A DNA stretch of 11,455 bases from Oscillospiraceae bacterium (GCA_017558545.1 JAFYUG010000165.1:1-11455); one strand, 5' to 3'. Counted from the stretch's first letter, positions 1-7,409 are shown. The notes: generated by a model from the sequence alone, not told the origin. Numbers and translations: made by a program.

Positions 1-2124
1 GACTCCATCCTCATCGACGAAGCCCGTACCCCCCTCATCATTTCCGGTCAGGGCGATGAGTCCACCGAGCTTTATAAGCAGGTCAACGATTTCGTCTGCC
101 GCCTTAAGAGAATGGTTGTTGCCTCCGTGGACGAAAAGGCCGAGGAGGACGAGAATATAGACGCCGACTATGTGGTTGACGAGAAGGCCAAGACCGCCAC
201 TCTCACCGCCCGAGGCATTTCCAAGGCCGAGCAGCATTTCTCCCTTGAGAATCTGGCCGACCTTGAAAACTCCACCCTCTCCCACCATATCAATCAGGCT
301 CTGAAGGCTCACGGCGTTATGAAGCGGGATATCGACTATGTGGTGAAAGACGGGGAAGTTATCATCGTTGATGAGTTCACCGGCCGACTGATGCTTGGCC
401 GCCGTTATAGCGAAGGCCTCCATCAGGCCATCGAGGCCAAGGAGCGCGTCACCGTTGAGCGCGAGAACAAGACCCTGGCCACCATCACCTTCCAGAACTA
501 CTTCCGCATGTATGATAAGCTTGCGGGTATGACCGGTACCGCCGTAACCGAGCAGGAGGAGTTCGTTTCCATCTACGGTCTGGACATCGTTGAAGTGCCC
601 ACCAATAAGCCCGTTGCCCGTATCGATAACCCCGATGTGGTGCTGAAAAATGAAAACGGCAAAAACCGCGCCATCATTAATCAGATTTTGGCCTGCCATC
701 AGAAGGGTCAGCCCGTTCTGGTCGGAACTGTTTCCATCGAAAAGAGCGAATATATCTCCAAGCTCCTTCAGCGCACCGGCGTTAAGCATAATGTCCTCAA
801 CGCCAAAAACCATGAGAAGGAAGCTGAAATTGTCGCTCAGGCCGGCAAGCTTGGGGCCGTTACCATAGCCACCAACATGGCAGGCCGCGGCACCGATATT
901 ATGCTGGGCGGCAACGCCGAATTCCTCTCCAAAAATGACCTCCGCAAGGCCGGTTACGGCGAGGATATCATCATCGAAGCCACCGGCTATGCTGACACCG
1001 ATAACGAAGAAATCCTCGCTGCCCGCGCCCTTTTTGCCGAGCGCATGGCCTATCATAAGGCAATTATCAGCGAGGAGGCCGACAAAGTCCGCGCTGTTGG
1101 CGGTCTTTTCATCCTCGGCACCGAGCGCCATGAGTCCCGCCGCATAGATAACCAGCTTCGCGGACGTGCAGGCCGTCAGGGCGACCCCGGCGAAAGCCGC
1201 TTCTTCCTTGCCCTCACCGATGACATTATGCGCCTGTTCGGCTCCGAGCGCGTTATGGGCATGATGGAGGCTCTGGGTCTTGAGGAGGATATGCCCATCG
1301 ATAACAAGATGGTCTCCAACGCCATTGAGCAGTCTCAGAAAACCGTTGAAAGCCGCAACTTCCAGGTGCGTAAAAACACCCTTGAATATGACGATGTCAT
1401 GAATGTTCAGCGTAAGCTCATTTATGACCAGCGCTATAAAGTTCTGGACGGCGAGGATATCAAGTCCTCCATCGCCGGCATGATCAAAGATTTTATAGCC
1501 GATAATGTGGGCAATGTTGACCCCGAAAGCCCCGAGGCTCTCGCCGAAATCCTTGCTCCCTTCGAAAAGCTCTTCCTTGCCAAGGGACGCATCCGCTATG
1601 AAAGCGGCATGAAGAGCGAAGACCTTGCCCGCCGCCTTGAGGAAATCGCCTTTGAAGTCTACGAGGCCAAGGAAAAGGCTCTTGGCAATATGCCCAACGG
1701 CCTCCCCGTTATGCGGGAGCTGGAGCGCGTTATCATGCTCCGTGTTGTTGACGAATACTGGATGGAGCATATCGACGCTATGAGCGAGCTGCGCCGAGGC
1801 ATAGGCCTGCGCGGCTACGGCAACATCAAGCCCGTCGATGCCTATAAGCAGGAAGGCCTTGATATGTTCGAAACCATGATTTCCGGCATGCGCGAAGAGG
1901 TTGTCCGCCGCATCTATCTGGCAAGAGTCCGCGCCAATGAAAGCGTCCAGCGTAAGAGCGTTGTTAAAAATGCCGCCACCAATATAGGCGGCGATGCTTC
2001 CGCAAAGAAGCAGCCCATCCGCCGCGCCCAGAAAATCGGACGCAACGATCCCTGCCCCTGCGGCAAGATGCGCCCCAACGGTCTGCCTATGAAGTATAAA
2101 GACTGCTGCGCCAAAAACGCATAA
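1..2124 (+). CDS. secA: Preprotein translocase ATPase SecA (5' end cut by window)
   Basis: SecA is the cytosolic motor ATPase that pushes unfolded preproteins through the SecYEG channel. The reading frame is open from base 1, starting in the conserved DSILIDEARTPLIISG stretch just after the DEAD-like box, so about 210 N-terminal residues (Walker A included) lie outside the window. In the 707 visible residues one sees VDEFTGR (about 123-129), GMTGTA (176-181), the second nucleotide-binding fold with NMAGRGTD (292-299), and the arginine-finger motif QLRGRAGRQGDPGESRFF (385-402). The scaffold segment LEYDDVMNVQRKLIYDQR and the helical segment VDEYWMEHIDAMSELRRGIGLRGYG follow. The C-terminal tail carries a zinc-binding SEC-C motif beginning GRNDPCPCG. 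Its cysteine pairs are 14 residues apart rather than the usual 8. An internal ATG at 112 is not the start. No convincing rho-independent terminator follows; repeats do. Confidence 0.97.
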   Translation, partial: DSILIDEARTPLIISGQGDESTELYKQVNDFVCRLKRMVVASVDEKAEEDENIDADYVVDEKAKTATLTARGISKAEQHFSLENLADLENSTLSHHINQALKAHGVMKRDIDYVVKDGEVIIVDEFTGRLMLGRRYSEGLHQAIEAKERVTVERENKTLATITFQNYFRMYDKLAGMTGTAVTEQEEFVSIYGLDIVEVPTNKPVARIDNPDVVLKNENGKNRAIINQILACHQKGQPVLVGTVSIEKSEYISKLLQRTGVKHNVLNAKNHEKEAEIVAQAGKLGAVTIATNMAGRGTDIMLGGNAEFLSKNDLRKAGYGEDIIIEATGYADTDNEEILAARALFAERMAYHKAIISEEADKVRAVGGLFILGTERHESRRIDNQLRGRAGRQGDPGESRFFLALTDDIMRLFGSERVMGMMEALGLEEDMPIDNKMVSNAIEQSQKTVESRNFQVRKNTLEYDDVMNVQRKLIYDQRYKVLDGEDIKSSIAGMIKDFIADNVGNVDPESPEALAEILAPFEKLFLAKGRIRYESGMKSEDLARRLEEIAFEVYEAKEKALGNMPNGLPVMRELERVIMLRVVDEYWMEHIDAMSELRRGIGLRGYGNIKPVDAYKQEGLDMFETMISGMREEVVRRIYLARVRANESVQRKSVVKNAATNIGGDASAKKQPIRRAQKIGRNDPCPCGKMRPNGLPMKYKDCCAKNA

Positions 2125-2166
2125 TACTCGCTTGCTTTTTCGCCTCATATCTCATCTACAAAAATC

Positions 2167-2228
2167 GCCGTGCAAAATAGCACTGCCGATTTTTGCAGAT
2201 TTTATCTGAGACGAAAAATCTGCGCGAG
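2167..2228. repeat. 62-bp direct repeat, copy 1
   Basis: The 62 bases are identical to those at 2241-2302, with a 12-bp spacer between copies. The unit holds a short GTGC/GCAC hairpin near its left end, then GCAGATTTT pairing with AAAATCTGC across an 11-nt loop (2195-2223). A competing smaller hairpin, CAGAT-TTT-ATCTG, uses the same left arm, so two mutually exclusive folds are possible. For this copy only, the flanking AAAATCG at 2161-2167 can pair with the CGATTTT inside the unit, giving a longer hairpin that may help end secA transcription. Its role is unknown. Confidence 0.9.
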
Positions 2229-2240
2229 AGCCTTGCGTTT

Positions 2241-2302
2241 GCCGTGCAAAATAGCACTGCCGATTTTTGCAGATTTTATCTGAGACGAAAAATCTGCGCG
2301 AG
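2241..2302. repeat. 62-bp direct repeat, copy 2
   Basis: This is an exact copy of the 62-bp unit at 2167-2228, with the GCAGATTTT/AAAATCTGC hairpin at 2269-2297. Exact identity in non-coding DNA suggests a recent duplication or gene conversion. Two copies with a 12-bp spacer do not make a CRISPR array. It may belong to a family dispersed in the genome, which the window alone cannot show. Confidence 0.9.
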
Positions 2303-2314
2303 GGTGCAGCGCAA

Positions 2315-2453
2315 ATTTAAAGCCCCCCTTTCCAAGGGGGGATGCCTTGCAAAGCAAGGCAGGGGGGATAAAGCCTAAAATAGCTTTTATTTAAGTTATG
2401 CGTAATCGCTATCACCTCCGGTGACAGCCCCCTTGAAAAGGGGGCCTTAAAGC
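2315..2453. repeat. C/G-rich imperfect inverted-repeat element (MITE-like)
   Basis: The ends read TTTAAAGCCCCCC on the left and GGGGGCCTTAAAG on the right, an imperfect terminal inverted repeat. Inside are four small hairpins: CCCCCCTT/AAGGGGGG (2323-2341), GCCTTGC/GCAAGGC with an AAA loop (2344-2360), TCACC/GGTGA (2412-2424), and CCCCCTT/AAGGGGG (2428-2444). There is no gene inside. A clear target-site duplication was not seen. It resembles the short non-autonomous palindromic repeats scattered through many Clostridia. The truncated hairpin at the right edge of the window (11436-11455) may belong to a related family. Confidence 0.6.
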
Positions 2454-2491
2454 TGATTTTATATACAAATTCGATACACAGAAGGTTTACT

Positions 2492-3301
2492 ATGACTTTT
2501 ACTGAGAATAAAATCGGGCAGGTATGCTTTATGACTGCCCCCACGATTTCTGCCCGCCATGCTTTCACAACCCGCTTCGGCGGCGTCAGCCAGGGCATTT
2601 ATGCCTCCATGAACCTTGGCACAGGCAGAGGGGACAGCGATGAAGCCATAAGGGAAAATTACCGCCTCCTTGGGGAGGCCACCGGCATTGATGTCACCAC
2701 CATGGCCTTCACAAAGCAGGTGCATAAGGCCGATGTGCGCATAGTCACCATGGCCGATGTCCACGAGCTTTTCACCGCCGTGCCCTATGAGGCCGACGGC
2801 ATCGTCACCGATGTTCCCGGCCTTGCCCTCATCTGCTTCACCGCCGACTGTGTGCCCGTGCTGCTCCATGACCCCATAAACTCCGTCATAGCCGCCGTCC
2901 ACTGCGGCTGGCGCAGCAGCGTTGCCGACATTCTCGGCAATGCCCTTGCCGCCATGGAAAGCCTCGGCGCCAAAGCGGAGAACATCTGCGCCGCCATAGG
3001 CCCTGCCATCAGCGGATGCTGTTTTCAGGTGGGAGCGGAGGTCATAGAGGCCGCCAAGGAGTACATAGGCTCCGATATAGAGGGCCTTTACCGCCCCGAT
3101 GAAAAGGCCGAAGGCAAATTTTACCTTGATTTGAAGTCCTGCAACGCCCGCCGCCTTATGCTTTTGGGAGTGAAGGAAGAGAATATATCCGTCTCCGACG
3201 AATGCACCAAATGCAGCCGTGAGAAATACTGGTCCCACCGCTTTACCGGCGGTCAGAGAGGCACTCAGGGCGCCTTGATAGTTATAGACCGAAAGGATTG
3301 A
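2492..3301 (+). CDS. pgeF: PgeF/YfiH-family laccase-domain purine nucleoside-processing enzyme
   Basis: This 269-residue protein is of the usual length for the YfiH/YlmD/LACC1 family, formerly called polyphenol oxidase or multicopper oxidase. Members phosphorolyse or deaminate adenosine and related purine nucleosides; bacterial members are also named peptidoglycan editing factor. Family signatures are HAFTTRFGGVSQG (23-35), TKQVH (74-78), ADGIVTD (101-107), TADCVPVLL (117-125) and AVHCGWRS (135-142). These give the metal-binding catalytic set H78, C120 and H137. The C-terminal DECTKCS and YWSHRF segments are also typical. The start is supported by an AGAAGG ribosome binding site 7 bp upstream. 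It leads a five-gene run and its stop lies only 5 bp before the next start. Its nucleoside role fits the downstream cytidine deaminase. Confidence 0.95.
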   Translation: MTFTENKIGQVCFMTAPTISARHAFTTRFGGVSQGIYASMNLGTGRGDSDEAIRENYRLLGEATGIDVTTMAFTKQVHKADVRIVTMADVHELFTAVPYEADGIVTDVPGLALICFTADCVPVLLHDPINSVIAAVHCGWRSSVADILGNALAAMESLGAKAENICAAIGPAISGCCFQVGAEVIEAAKEYIGSDIEGLYRPDEKAEGKFYLDLKSCNARRLMLLGVKEENISVSDECTKCSREKYWSHRFTGGQRGTQGALIVIDRKD

Positions 3302-3306
3302 AATAA

Positions 3307-4914
3307 ATGGAGTTTTTGAAAAAGCGCCTGCCCATATTGCTTTTGGCCTTTGCCATGCTCCTTTCCGCCTGCGGCAAAACCGAGGAGGAAGAGCAGCAGG
3401 AGGACGAAGTTGTATATGTGGGCGACCAGGTGGTTCAGCAGACCAGCGCAGCCGACAATATTTTCTCCGTTAACTATGACCCCGAAAGCGGCGTTAACCC
3501 CATAAGAGCCAAGTCTGCCACCAATATGCAGTTTTGGTCACTGATGTATGACAGCATCTTCGTGGTGGAAAATAACTTCTCCGTCACCAGCGAGATAGTA
3601 ACCGAGACTCAGACCTCCGACTATCAGTGGTGGGTATTTTATATTGATACCTCCATCACCTTCCATGACGGCAGCAACCTTTCCGCCAAGGACATTGCCT
3701 ACTCCATTAACCGCGCCAAATACTATGATTACTATGCAAGCCGCCTTGCCAATATCTATGGCTGCTCTGCCATGGGTGACGATTGCTTCGCCATAAGCCT
3801 CAACGCCCCCAATAGCCAGCTGCCCGCCATGCTGAACATTCCCATCATCAAGTATGGCAGCGTGGATGATCCCGTGCCCCTTGGCACCGGCCCCTATATG
3901 CTGGGCGAGAGCGGAGATGAGCTGGTGGCCTACGAGGGCTACCGCCACTATGACACCCTCCCCGTGGAAACCGTATATCTCAAGGACTATACGGACACCG
4001 CCGCCAAGATAAGCGCCTTCGAGGCCTCCTTGCTGGACATCGTCACCAATGACCCCACCGGCATGTATAATTTGGGCTACGGCAGCTCCAACGAAACCCG
4101 ATATATTGAAACCAGCAATATGCACTATATAGGCTTCAACTTCCAGAGCAAGTATTTCTCCAATCTTCTTGCCCGCTGCGCAGTTGGTGCCGCCGTGGAT
4201 AGACAGGGCATAGTGGATTCCTATATGGAAAACTGCGCCGTGCCCACGGTTTTGCCCGTGCACCCCATCAGTCCCCTCTATGACTCGGGCTACGCCGAGG
4301 AGCATGACTTCGACCTTGAGCGCGCCGAGATACTTTTTAGTAACTACGGCATAAAGGACTATGACGTGGACGGAGTTTTGGAAATCCTCATAACGGGCAT
4401 AGTTGTTGAAATAGACATAAACTTCATCGTCAACACCGACTCCACCGCCAAGCTGGAAGCCGCCCGCGCCATTGCGGAAACCCTCAATGAAATGGGCATC
4501 AAGGTCACACTCCATGAGCTTAAGTGGGAGGACTATGTTGAGGCCCTGGAGAGCGGCAACTATGACATGTATTATGGCGAAGTTCGCATGACTCCCGACT
4601 GGGATCTCAGCTATCTCTTCAAGCCCTATACTGTTTATAGAGACCCCGAGAAGATTCAAAAGGGCATGAACTATGCAAACTGCTTTGAAGAGCAGTATAT
4701 AAATGCCTATGCCGCCTATTTGGGAGCGGGCGAAGAAAACCGCAACATGGCTTTCTCCGACCTTGCAAAGCTCATAACCGAAAGCGGAGCTATTATCCCC
4801 ATCTGCTTCGAGCGTCAGGAGCTTTTGACCCACCGCGGCGTTATCAGCGGCATCAGCTGCACCCAGTTTGATATTTTCAACAGATTCTACGAATGGACCA
4901 TTAACCTTAAATGA
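3307..4914 (+). CDS. ABC transporter substrate-binding lipoprotein, family 5 (peptide/nickel type)
   Basis: A 535-residue extracytoplasmic solute-binding protein of the SBP_bac_5 fold, the class that delivers oligopeptides, nickel or other solutes to ABC importers. The N-terminus is a lipoprotein signal: basic MEFLKKR, a hydrophobic stretch, then lipobox LSAC with lipidated Cys22, followed by an acidic linker rich in Glu. The family hallmark FHDGSNLSAKDIAYSINRA sits at about 119-137. Length is normal and no frameshift is visible. The ribosome binding site AAAGGA overlaps the end of pgeF. It overlaps the GtrA gene by 4 bp (ATGA), so translation is probably coupled. No permease or ATPase gene is nearby, so it is an orphan: it may serve an importer encoded elsewhere or act as a sensor. 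The ligand cannot be read from the sequence. Confidence 0.92.
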   Translation: MEFLKKRLPILLLAFAMLLSACGKTEEEEQQEDEVVYVGDQVVQQTSAADNIFSVNYDPESGVNPIRAKSATNMQFWSLMYDSIFVVENNFSVTSEIVTETQTSDYQWWVFYIDTSITFHDGSNLSAKDIAYSINRAKYYDYYASRLANIYGCSAMGDDCFAISLNAPNSQLPAMLNIPIIKYGSVDDPVPLGTGPYMLGESGDELVAYEGYRHYDTLPVETVYLKDYTDTAAKISAFEASLLDIVTNDPTGMYNLGYGSSNETRYIETSNMHYIGFNFQSKYFSNLLARCAVGAAVDRQGIVDSYMENCAVPTVLPVHPISPLYDSGYAEEHDFDLERAEILFSNYGIKDYDVDGVLEILITGIVVEIDINFIVNTDSTAKLEAARAIAETLNEMGIKVTLHELKWEDYVEALESGNYDMYYGEVRMTPDWDLSYLFKPYTVYRDPEKIQKGMNYANCFEEQYINAYAAYLGAGEENRNMAFSDLAKLITESGAIIPICFERQELLTHRGVISGISCTQFDIFNRFYEWTINLK

Positions 4915-5339
4915 AAGAAGCCATAATCAAGCTTATCAAAAAGTTCAGACGGCTTATAGTTTTCGGCTTTGTGGGCGTGGCCAACACCCTTGTTGACTAT
5001 CTCATTTTTGCCCTTTGCTATGAATTGGCAGCCTTGCCCGTTATAATAAGCCAGTTTGTTGGCTATATGAGCGGCAGCGTCTTCGGCTATTTTGTCAACA
5101 GCAATGTAACCTTCAGGGAAGGCCGGGGCCGCACCAAGGCTCAATGGGCTCAGTATTTGGGCATAGATATAGTCCTCACAGCCCTCTCCGGCGCGTTTCT
5201 GGAGTGGGTGGAAGGCCGGGGGCTGCCCATTTACCTGTTCAAGATAATCACCACCGTTGCGGTGGCGCTTATACATTACGTTATTTACAAGTATTTCGTT
5301 TTCAAAATCAAAAAAGAGGAGGATGCGCCAAATGAATGA
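4911..5339 (+). CDS. GtrA-like four-helix membrane protein
   Basis: A 142-residue integral membrane protein of the GtrA family. Members are thought to move lipid-linked sugars across the cytoplasmic membrane, or to assist glycosyltransferases in cell-surface polysaccharide and teichoic acid glycosylation. Four hydrophobic segments lie at about 14-36, 42-63, 80-100 and 108-132. Family motifs are FGFVGVANTLVDY at the first helix, GYFVNSNVTF after the second and IHYVIYKYFVF at the end. The start overlaps the previous stop as ATGA, and the last codons overlap the start of cdd. No GT2 glycosyltransferase, the usual partner, is present in the operon, so the substrate is unknown. Confidence 0.92.
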   Translation: MKEAIIKLIKKFRRLIVFGFVGVANTLVDYLIFALCYELAALPVIISQFVGYMSGSVFGYFVNSNVTFREGRGRTKAQWAQYLGIDIVLTALSGAFLEWVEGRGLPIYLFKIITTVAVALIHYVIYKYFVFKIKKEEDAPNE

Positions 5340-5724
5340 AATGGAGCTTATTGCGGTGGCTCGTCTTGCCGCGGAAAACGCCTATGTACCCTACTCCAAT
5401 TTCCCCGTGGGAGCCGCCCTTGAATGTCCCGACGGCAAGGTTTTCACCGGCTGCAACGTTGAAAATGCCGCCTATGGCAGCACCATCTGCGCCGAGCGCA
5501 CCGCCATGTGCAAGGCTGTCAGCGAGGGTTACAGAAAGTTTAAGAAAATTGCCATTTGGGGCAACTGCGATGATTATTGCTTCCCCTGCGGCGCCTGCCG
5601 CCAGTTTATGAGCGAGTTTTCTTATGATATGCAGGTAATAAGCGCCAACAGCAAGGGAGAATATCATTCCCGCAGCCTCAAGGAGCTTATGCCCTTCGCC
5701 TTCAACACGGAAAATCTCAAGTAA
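5332..5724 (+). CDS. cdd: Cytidine deaminase
   Basis: Cytidine deaminase hydrolyses cytidine or deoxycytidine to uridine or deoxyuridine plus ammonia in pyrimidine salvage, in the cytoplasm. The 130 residues match the homotetrameric bacterial type. Substrate-loop motif YSNFPVGAAL is at 21-30 and NVENAAYGST at 42-51. The zinc site is CAER (C53, proton shuttle E55) and PCGACRQ (C86, C89). The chosen ATG has AGAGGAGG about 9 bp upstream. A longer in-frame start at 5257 would add 25 residues read through GtrA coding sequence and is rejected; ATG 5323 overlaps the ribosome binding site. It overlaps GtrA by 8 bp and is followed after 11 bp by the SLH peptidase. Confidence 0.97.
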   Translation: MNEMELIAVARLAAENAYVPYSNFPVGAALECPDGKVFTGCNVENAAYGSTICAERTAMCKAVSEGYRKFKKIAIWGNCDDYCFPCGACRQFMSEFSYDMQVISANSKGEYHSRSLKELMPFAFNTENLK

Positions 5725-5735
5725 AGGATAAAGAT

Positions 5736-7184
5736 ATGAAAACTACAAAGAAAATTCTCACCCTTGTTCTGGCCTTGGTGCTCCTTTGCAGTGCATTGGT
5801 GCCCACTTATGCCGCCGGCAACAAGTATTTCAAGGATGTGCCTGCCAATGCATGGTATAAGACCGAGCTTAACGCCATCATGGATGCTCAGGCCCGCATG
5901 GGCTCTTATCCCATCATCAATGGCTACGCCGATGTCTACGGCAAGCCCACCGGTATGTTCGGCCCCAAGGACTCCCTCACCAGAGCTCAGTTTCTGAAGA
6001 TGATTATGGAGGCCTTTGCGGTAACCGGTGCAAGTTTGGACCTCAGCGACAGAAGCAAGGATAAAGAGCACTGGGCAGCTAAGTATTATCTGGCCGCCGA
6101 GAAGGAAAACCTCCTCATTGCCGATGTTTATTACTCCAGCGAGCCTCTCTTCCCCCTTACCAGAGCTGAGCTGCAGAAGAGCATCACCCGCAACGAGATG
6201 GCCGTTATTTTGGCCAACCTCCTCACCAACGTGGGCATGGACTCCGTTGTTGAGCTCACCAAGGTTGAAAATTACATCAATGACTATAGCTCCATCCCCG
6301 AGCAGTATAGAGCCGCCGTTGGACAGGTTTACGGCAAGAAGCTGCTGCAGGGCGATAACCTCGGCAACTTCAATGGCAGCAAGAGCCTCACCCGCGCTGA
6401 GTCCATCATGGTTGTCTACCGCTTCCTCTTCCTCTATAACTTCAACGGCAACGACTTGGCCGAGTTTGCAAAGCGTCCCGGTCAGGCCGACAAGGTTGAG
6501 CCTCTGCCCGAAAACTATGTGCCCTTCGCCAAGCGCTGGCAGGCTATGAGCACCGCAGAGCAGCGTCAGGTTCTCTTCGGTAACCCCAACAAGACCTATT
6601 TTGCCTCCGCTGCGGAAGCCGCTCCCTATATGACCGATGTGACCATTCCCATTTGGACCATGGATAAAACCGGCAACAAGTTTGCCTCCACCATGACCAT
6701 CAATGTCCATAAGGAAGTTGCCAAGGATGTTGCTCTTATCTTCCAGGAGATCTTCGATGATCCCGAGCGCTTCCCCATTTACGGCGGCTGGTCCGTTGGC
6801 GGCTCCCGCTTCACCGATACCATGCGCCATAGCTGGGGCGTGGCCATCGATATTAACGCCCTCTATAACTGCGAGTGCTACTTCTATCATTGGTCCGGCC
6901 AGCTTCAGGTAACCTGCGGCTACGGTTATTATCCCGTAATTCAGGACCAGAGCGCTCTTCAGACCGATAAGCGCCTTGGCGGCAATGCTGCCCGCTTCGC
7001 AGGCACCATGTCCGGTCCCAGCTATTACTCCATCGGCGGCGCCGAGGGTGAGTATGGTTATAGCGTCGTGAAGGCCTTTGCCAAGTATGGCTGGGGCTGG
7101 GGCGGCAACGGCTGGGGTCAGAACTCCTCTGGCCGTGAGAAGTTTGACTTCATGCACTTCTCCATCCAGAAAAACGGCGGCTGA
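5736..7184 (+). CDS. Secreted SLH-domain protein with M15/VanY-like carboxypeptidase domain
   Basis: A 482-residue exported cell-wall protein. A signal peptide (MKTTKK, a hydrophobic core, cleavage probably after TYA near residue 26) is followed by three S-layer homology repeats at about 31-96, 105-166 and 181-234, with signatures YFKDVPANAWY, LTRAQF, ITRNEMA and LTRAESI. SLH repeats bind secondary cell-wall polymers and anchor the protein outside the cell. After a linker, residues about 310-480 form a peptidase M15 (D-Ala-D-Ala carboxypeptidase or L-Ala-D-Glu peptidase) domain: RHSWGVAIDIN gives zinc ligands H365 and D372, and DFMHF gives D471 and the third ligand H474. It probably trims peptidoglycan stem peptides or crossbridges. 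RBS AAAGGA lies 7 bp upstream. The gene closes the operon, 12 bp before a strong terminator. The exact cleavage specificity is uncertain. Confidence 0.9.
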   Translation: MKTTKKILTLVLALVLLCSALVPTYAAGNKYFKDVPANAWYKTELNAIMDAQARMGSYPIINGYADVYGKPTGMFGPKDSLTRAQFLKMIMEAFAVTGASLDLSDRSKDKEHWAAKYYLAAEKENLLIADVYYSSEPLFPLTRAELQKSITRNEMAVILANLLTNVGMDSVVELTKVENYINDYSSIPEQYRAAVGQVYGKKLLQGDNLGNFNGSKSLTRAESIMVVYRFLFLYNFNGNDLAEFAKRPGQADKVEPLPENYVPFAKRWQAMSTAEQRQVLFGNPNKTYFASAAEAAPYMTDVTIPIWTMDKTGNKFASTMTINVHKEVAKDVALIFQEIFDDPERFPIYGGWSVGGSRFTDTMRHSWGVAIDINALYNCECYFYHWSGQLQVTCGYGYYPVIQDQSALQTDKRLGGNAARFAGTMSGPSYYSIGGAEGEYGYSVVKAFAKYGWGWGGNGWGQNSSGREKFDFMHFSIQKNGG

Positions 7185-7196
7185 TAATAAGCAAAT

Positions 7197-7230
7197 AAAA
7201 ATCCCGAACTCAAGAGAGTTCGGGATTTTT
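7197..7230 (+). terminator. Rho-independent terminator of the pgeF-SLH operon
   Basis: A perfect 15-bp stem, AAAAATCCCGAACTC pairing with GAGTTCGGGATTTTT, encloses an AAGA loop and ends in five T residues. It starts 12 bp after the stop of the SLH peptidase. Base 7231, right after the T-tract, is the first base of the left 129-bp inverted repeat. The A-tract on the left arm could also let it act on minus-strand transcripts. Confidence 0.92.
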
Positions 7231-7359
7231 CAGCCTGTCAAAAAACTATGCTGCCATCTTACTAGATAGGGTAGCGGGGGCGTGTGTAGGGGGCAAAGGG
7301 CCCCCTGCACGTTAAAATCAATGCATTTTTGAGCGAAAATCGCTCAAAAATGCTGTTTT
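7231..7359 (+). repeat. 129-bp inverted repeat, left copy
   Basis: It matches the reverse complement of 8808-8936 at 124 of 129 positions. It begins CAGCCTGTCAAAAAACTATG directly after a terminator T-tract. It contains a hairpin at 7284-7310 (GTGTAGGGGG against CCCCCTGCAC, one T-G pair) and a perfect 13-bp stem at 7323-7353 (GCATTTTTGAGCG against CGCTCAAAAATGC, loop AAAAT). An ATG at 7329 lies inside this repeat and is not a gene start. Confidence 0.95.
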
Positions 7360-7402
7360 CTGGGTGTCAAAAAAGTGGCAAAGCCACTTTTTTGACACCC
7401 AG
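7360..7402. repeat. Perfect 20-bp stem-loop beside the left inverted repeat
   Basis: CTGGGTGTCAAAAAAGTGGC at 7360-7379 pairs exactly with 7383-7402 across an AAA loop. It follows the left 129-bp repeat without a gap and has no counterpart next to the right copy. The arm contains GTGTCAAAAAAG, similar to CTGTCAAAAAAC at the outer end of the 129-bp repeats. It lies upstream of the YcxB-like gene and could be a regulatory or recombination structure; it lacks the T-tract of a normal terminator. Confidence 0.85.
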
Positions 7403-7409
7403 AAATATC

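Larger units (their letters stand above)
2125..2491. other. Repeat-rich intergenic region between secA and pgeF
   Basis: This 367-bp gap holds no credible gene. It contains two identical 62-bp direct repeats and a roughly 140-bp imperfect inverted-repeat element, listed separately. The short open frames here run through repeat sequence and have no ribosome binding site. A weak promoter for the downstream operon could lie at its right end, with TTGAAA at 2433-2438 and ATTTTA at 2456-2461 spaced 17 bp apart, but the -10 match is poor. Transcript ends for secA were not identifiable beyond the hairpins of the repeats. Confidence 0.7.

Noticed and set aside
2161..2302. Possible CRISPR array
   Set aside because: There are only two 62-bp units with a 12-bp gap, no series of unique spacers and no cas genes nearby.
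2193..2598. Short open frames across the secA-pgeF gap
   Set aside because: They run through the 62-bp repeats and the hairpin element, have no ribosome binding site and no family resemblance.
3538..4833. 431-codon open frame on the minus strand
   Set aside because: It lies wholly antisense to the solute-binding protein, shows low-complexity Gly/Val/His-rich translation and no family motif; it arises from the third-position bias of the real gene.
5257..5331. Longer N-terminus for cytidine deaminase
   Set aside because: The extra 25 residues are out-of-frame GtrA coding sequence; the family begins near MNEMEL and the ribosome binding site lies just before 5332.
5664..7157. 497-codon open frame on the minus strand
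   Set aside because: It is antisense to the SLH-M15 gene, whose domains and ribosome binding site are clear; its own translation shows no recognisable domain.
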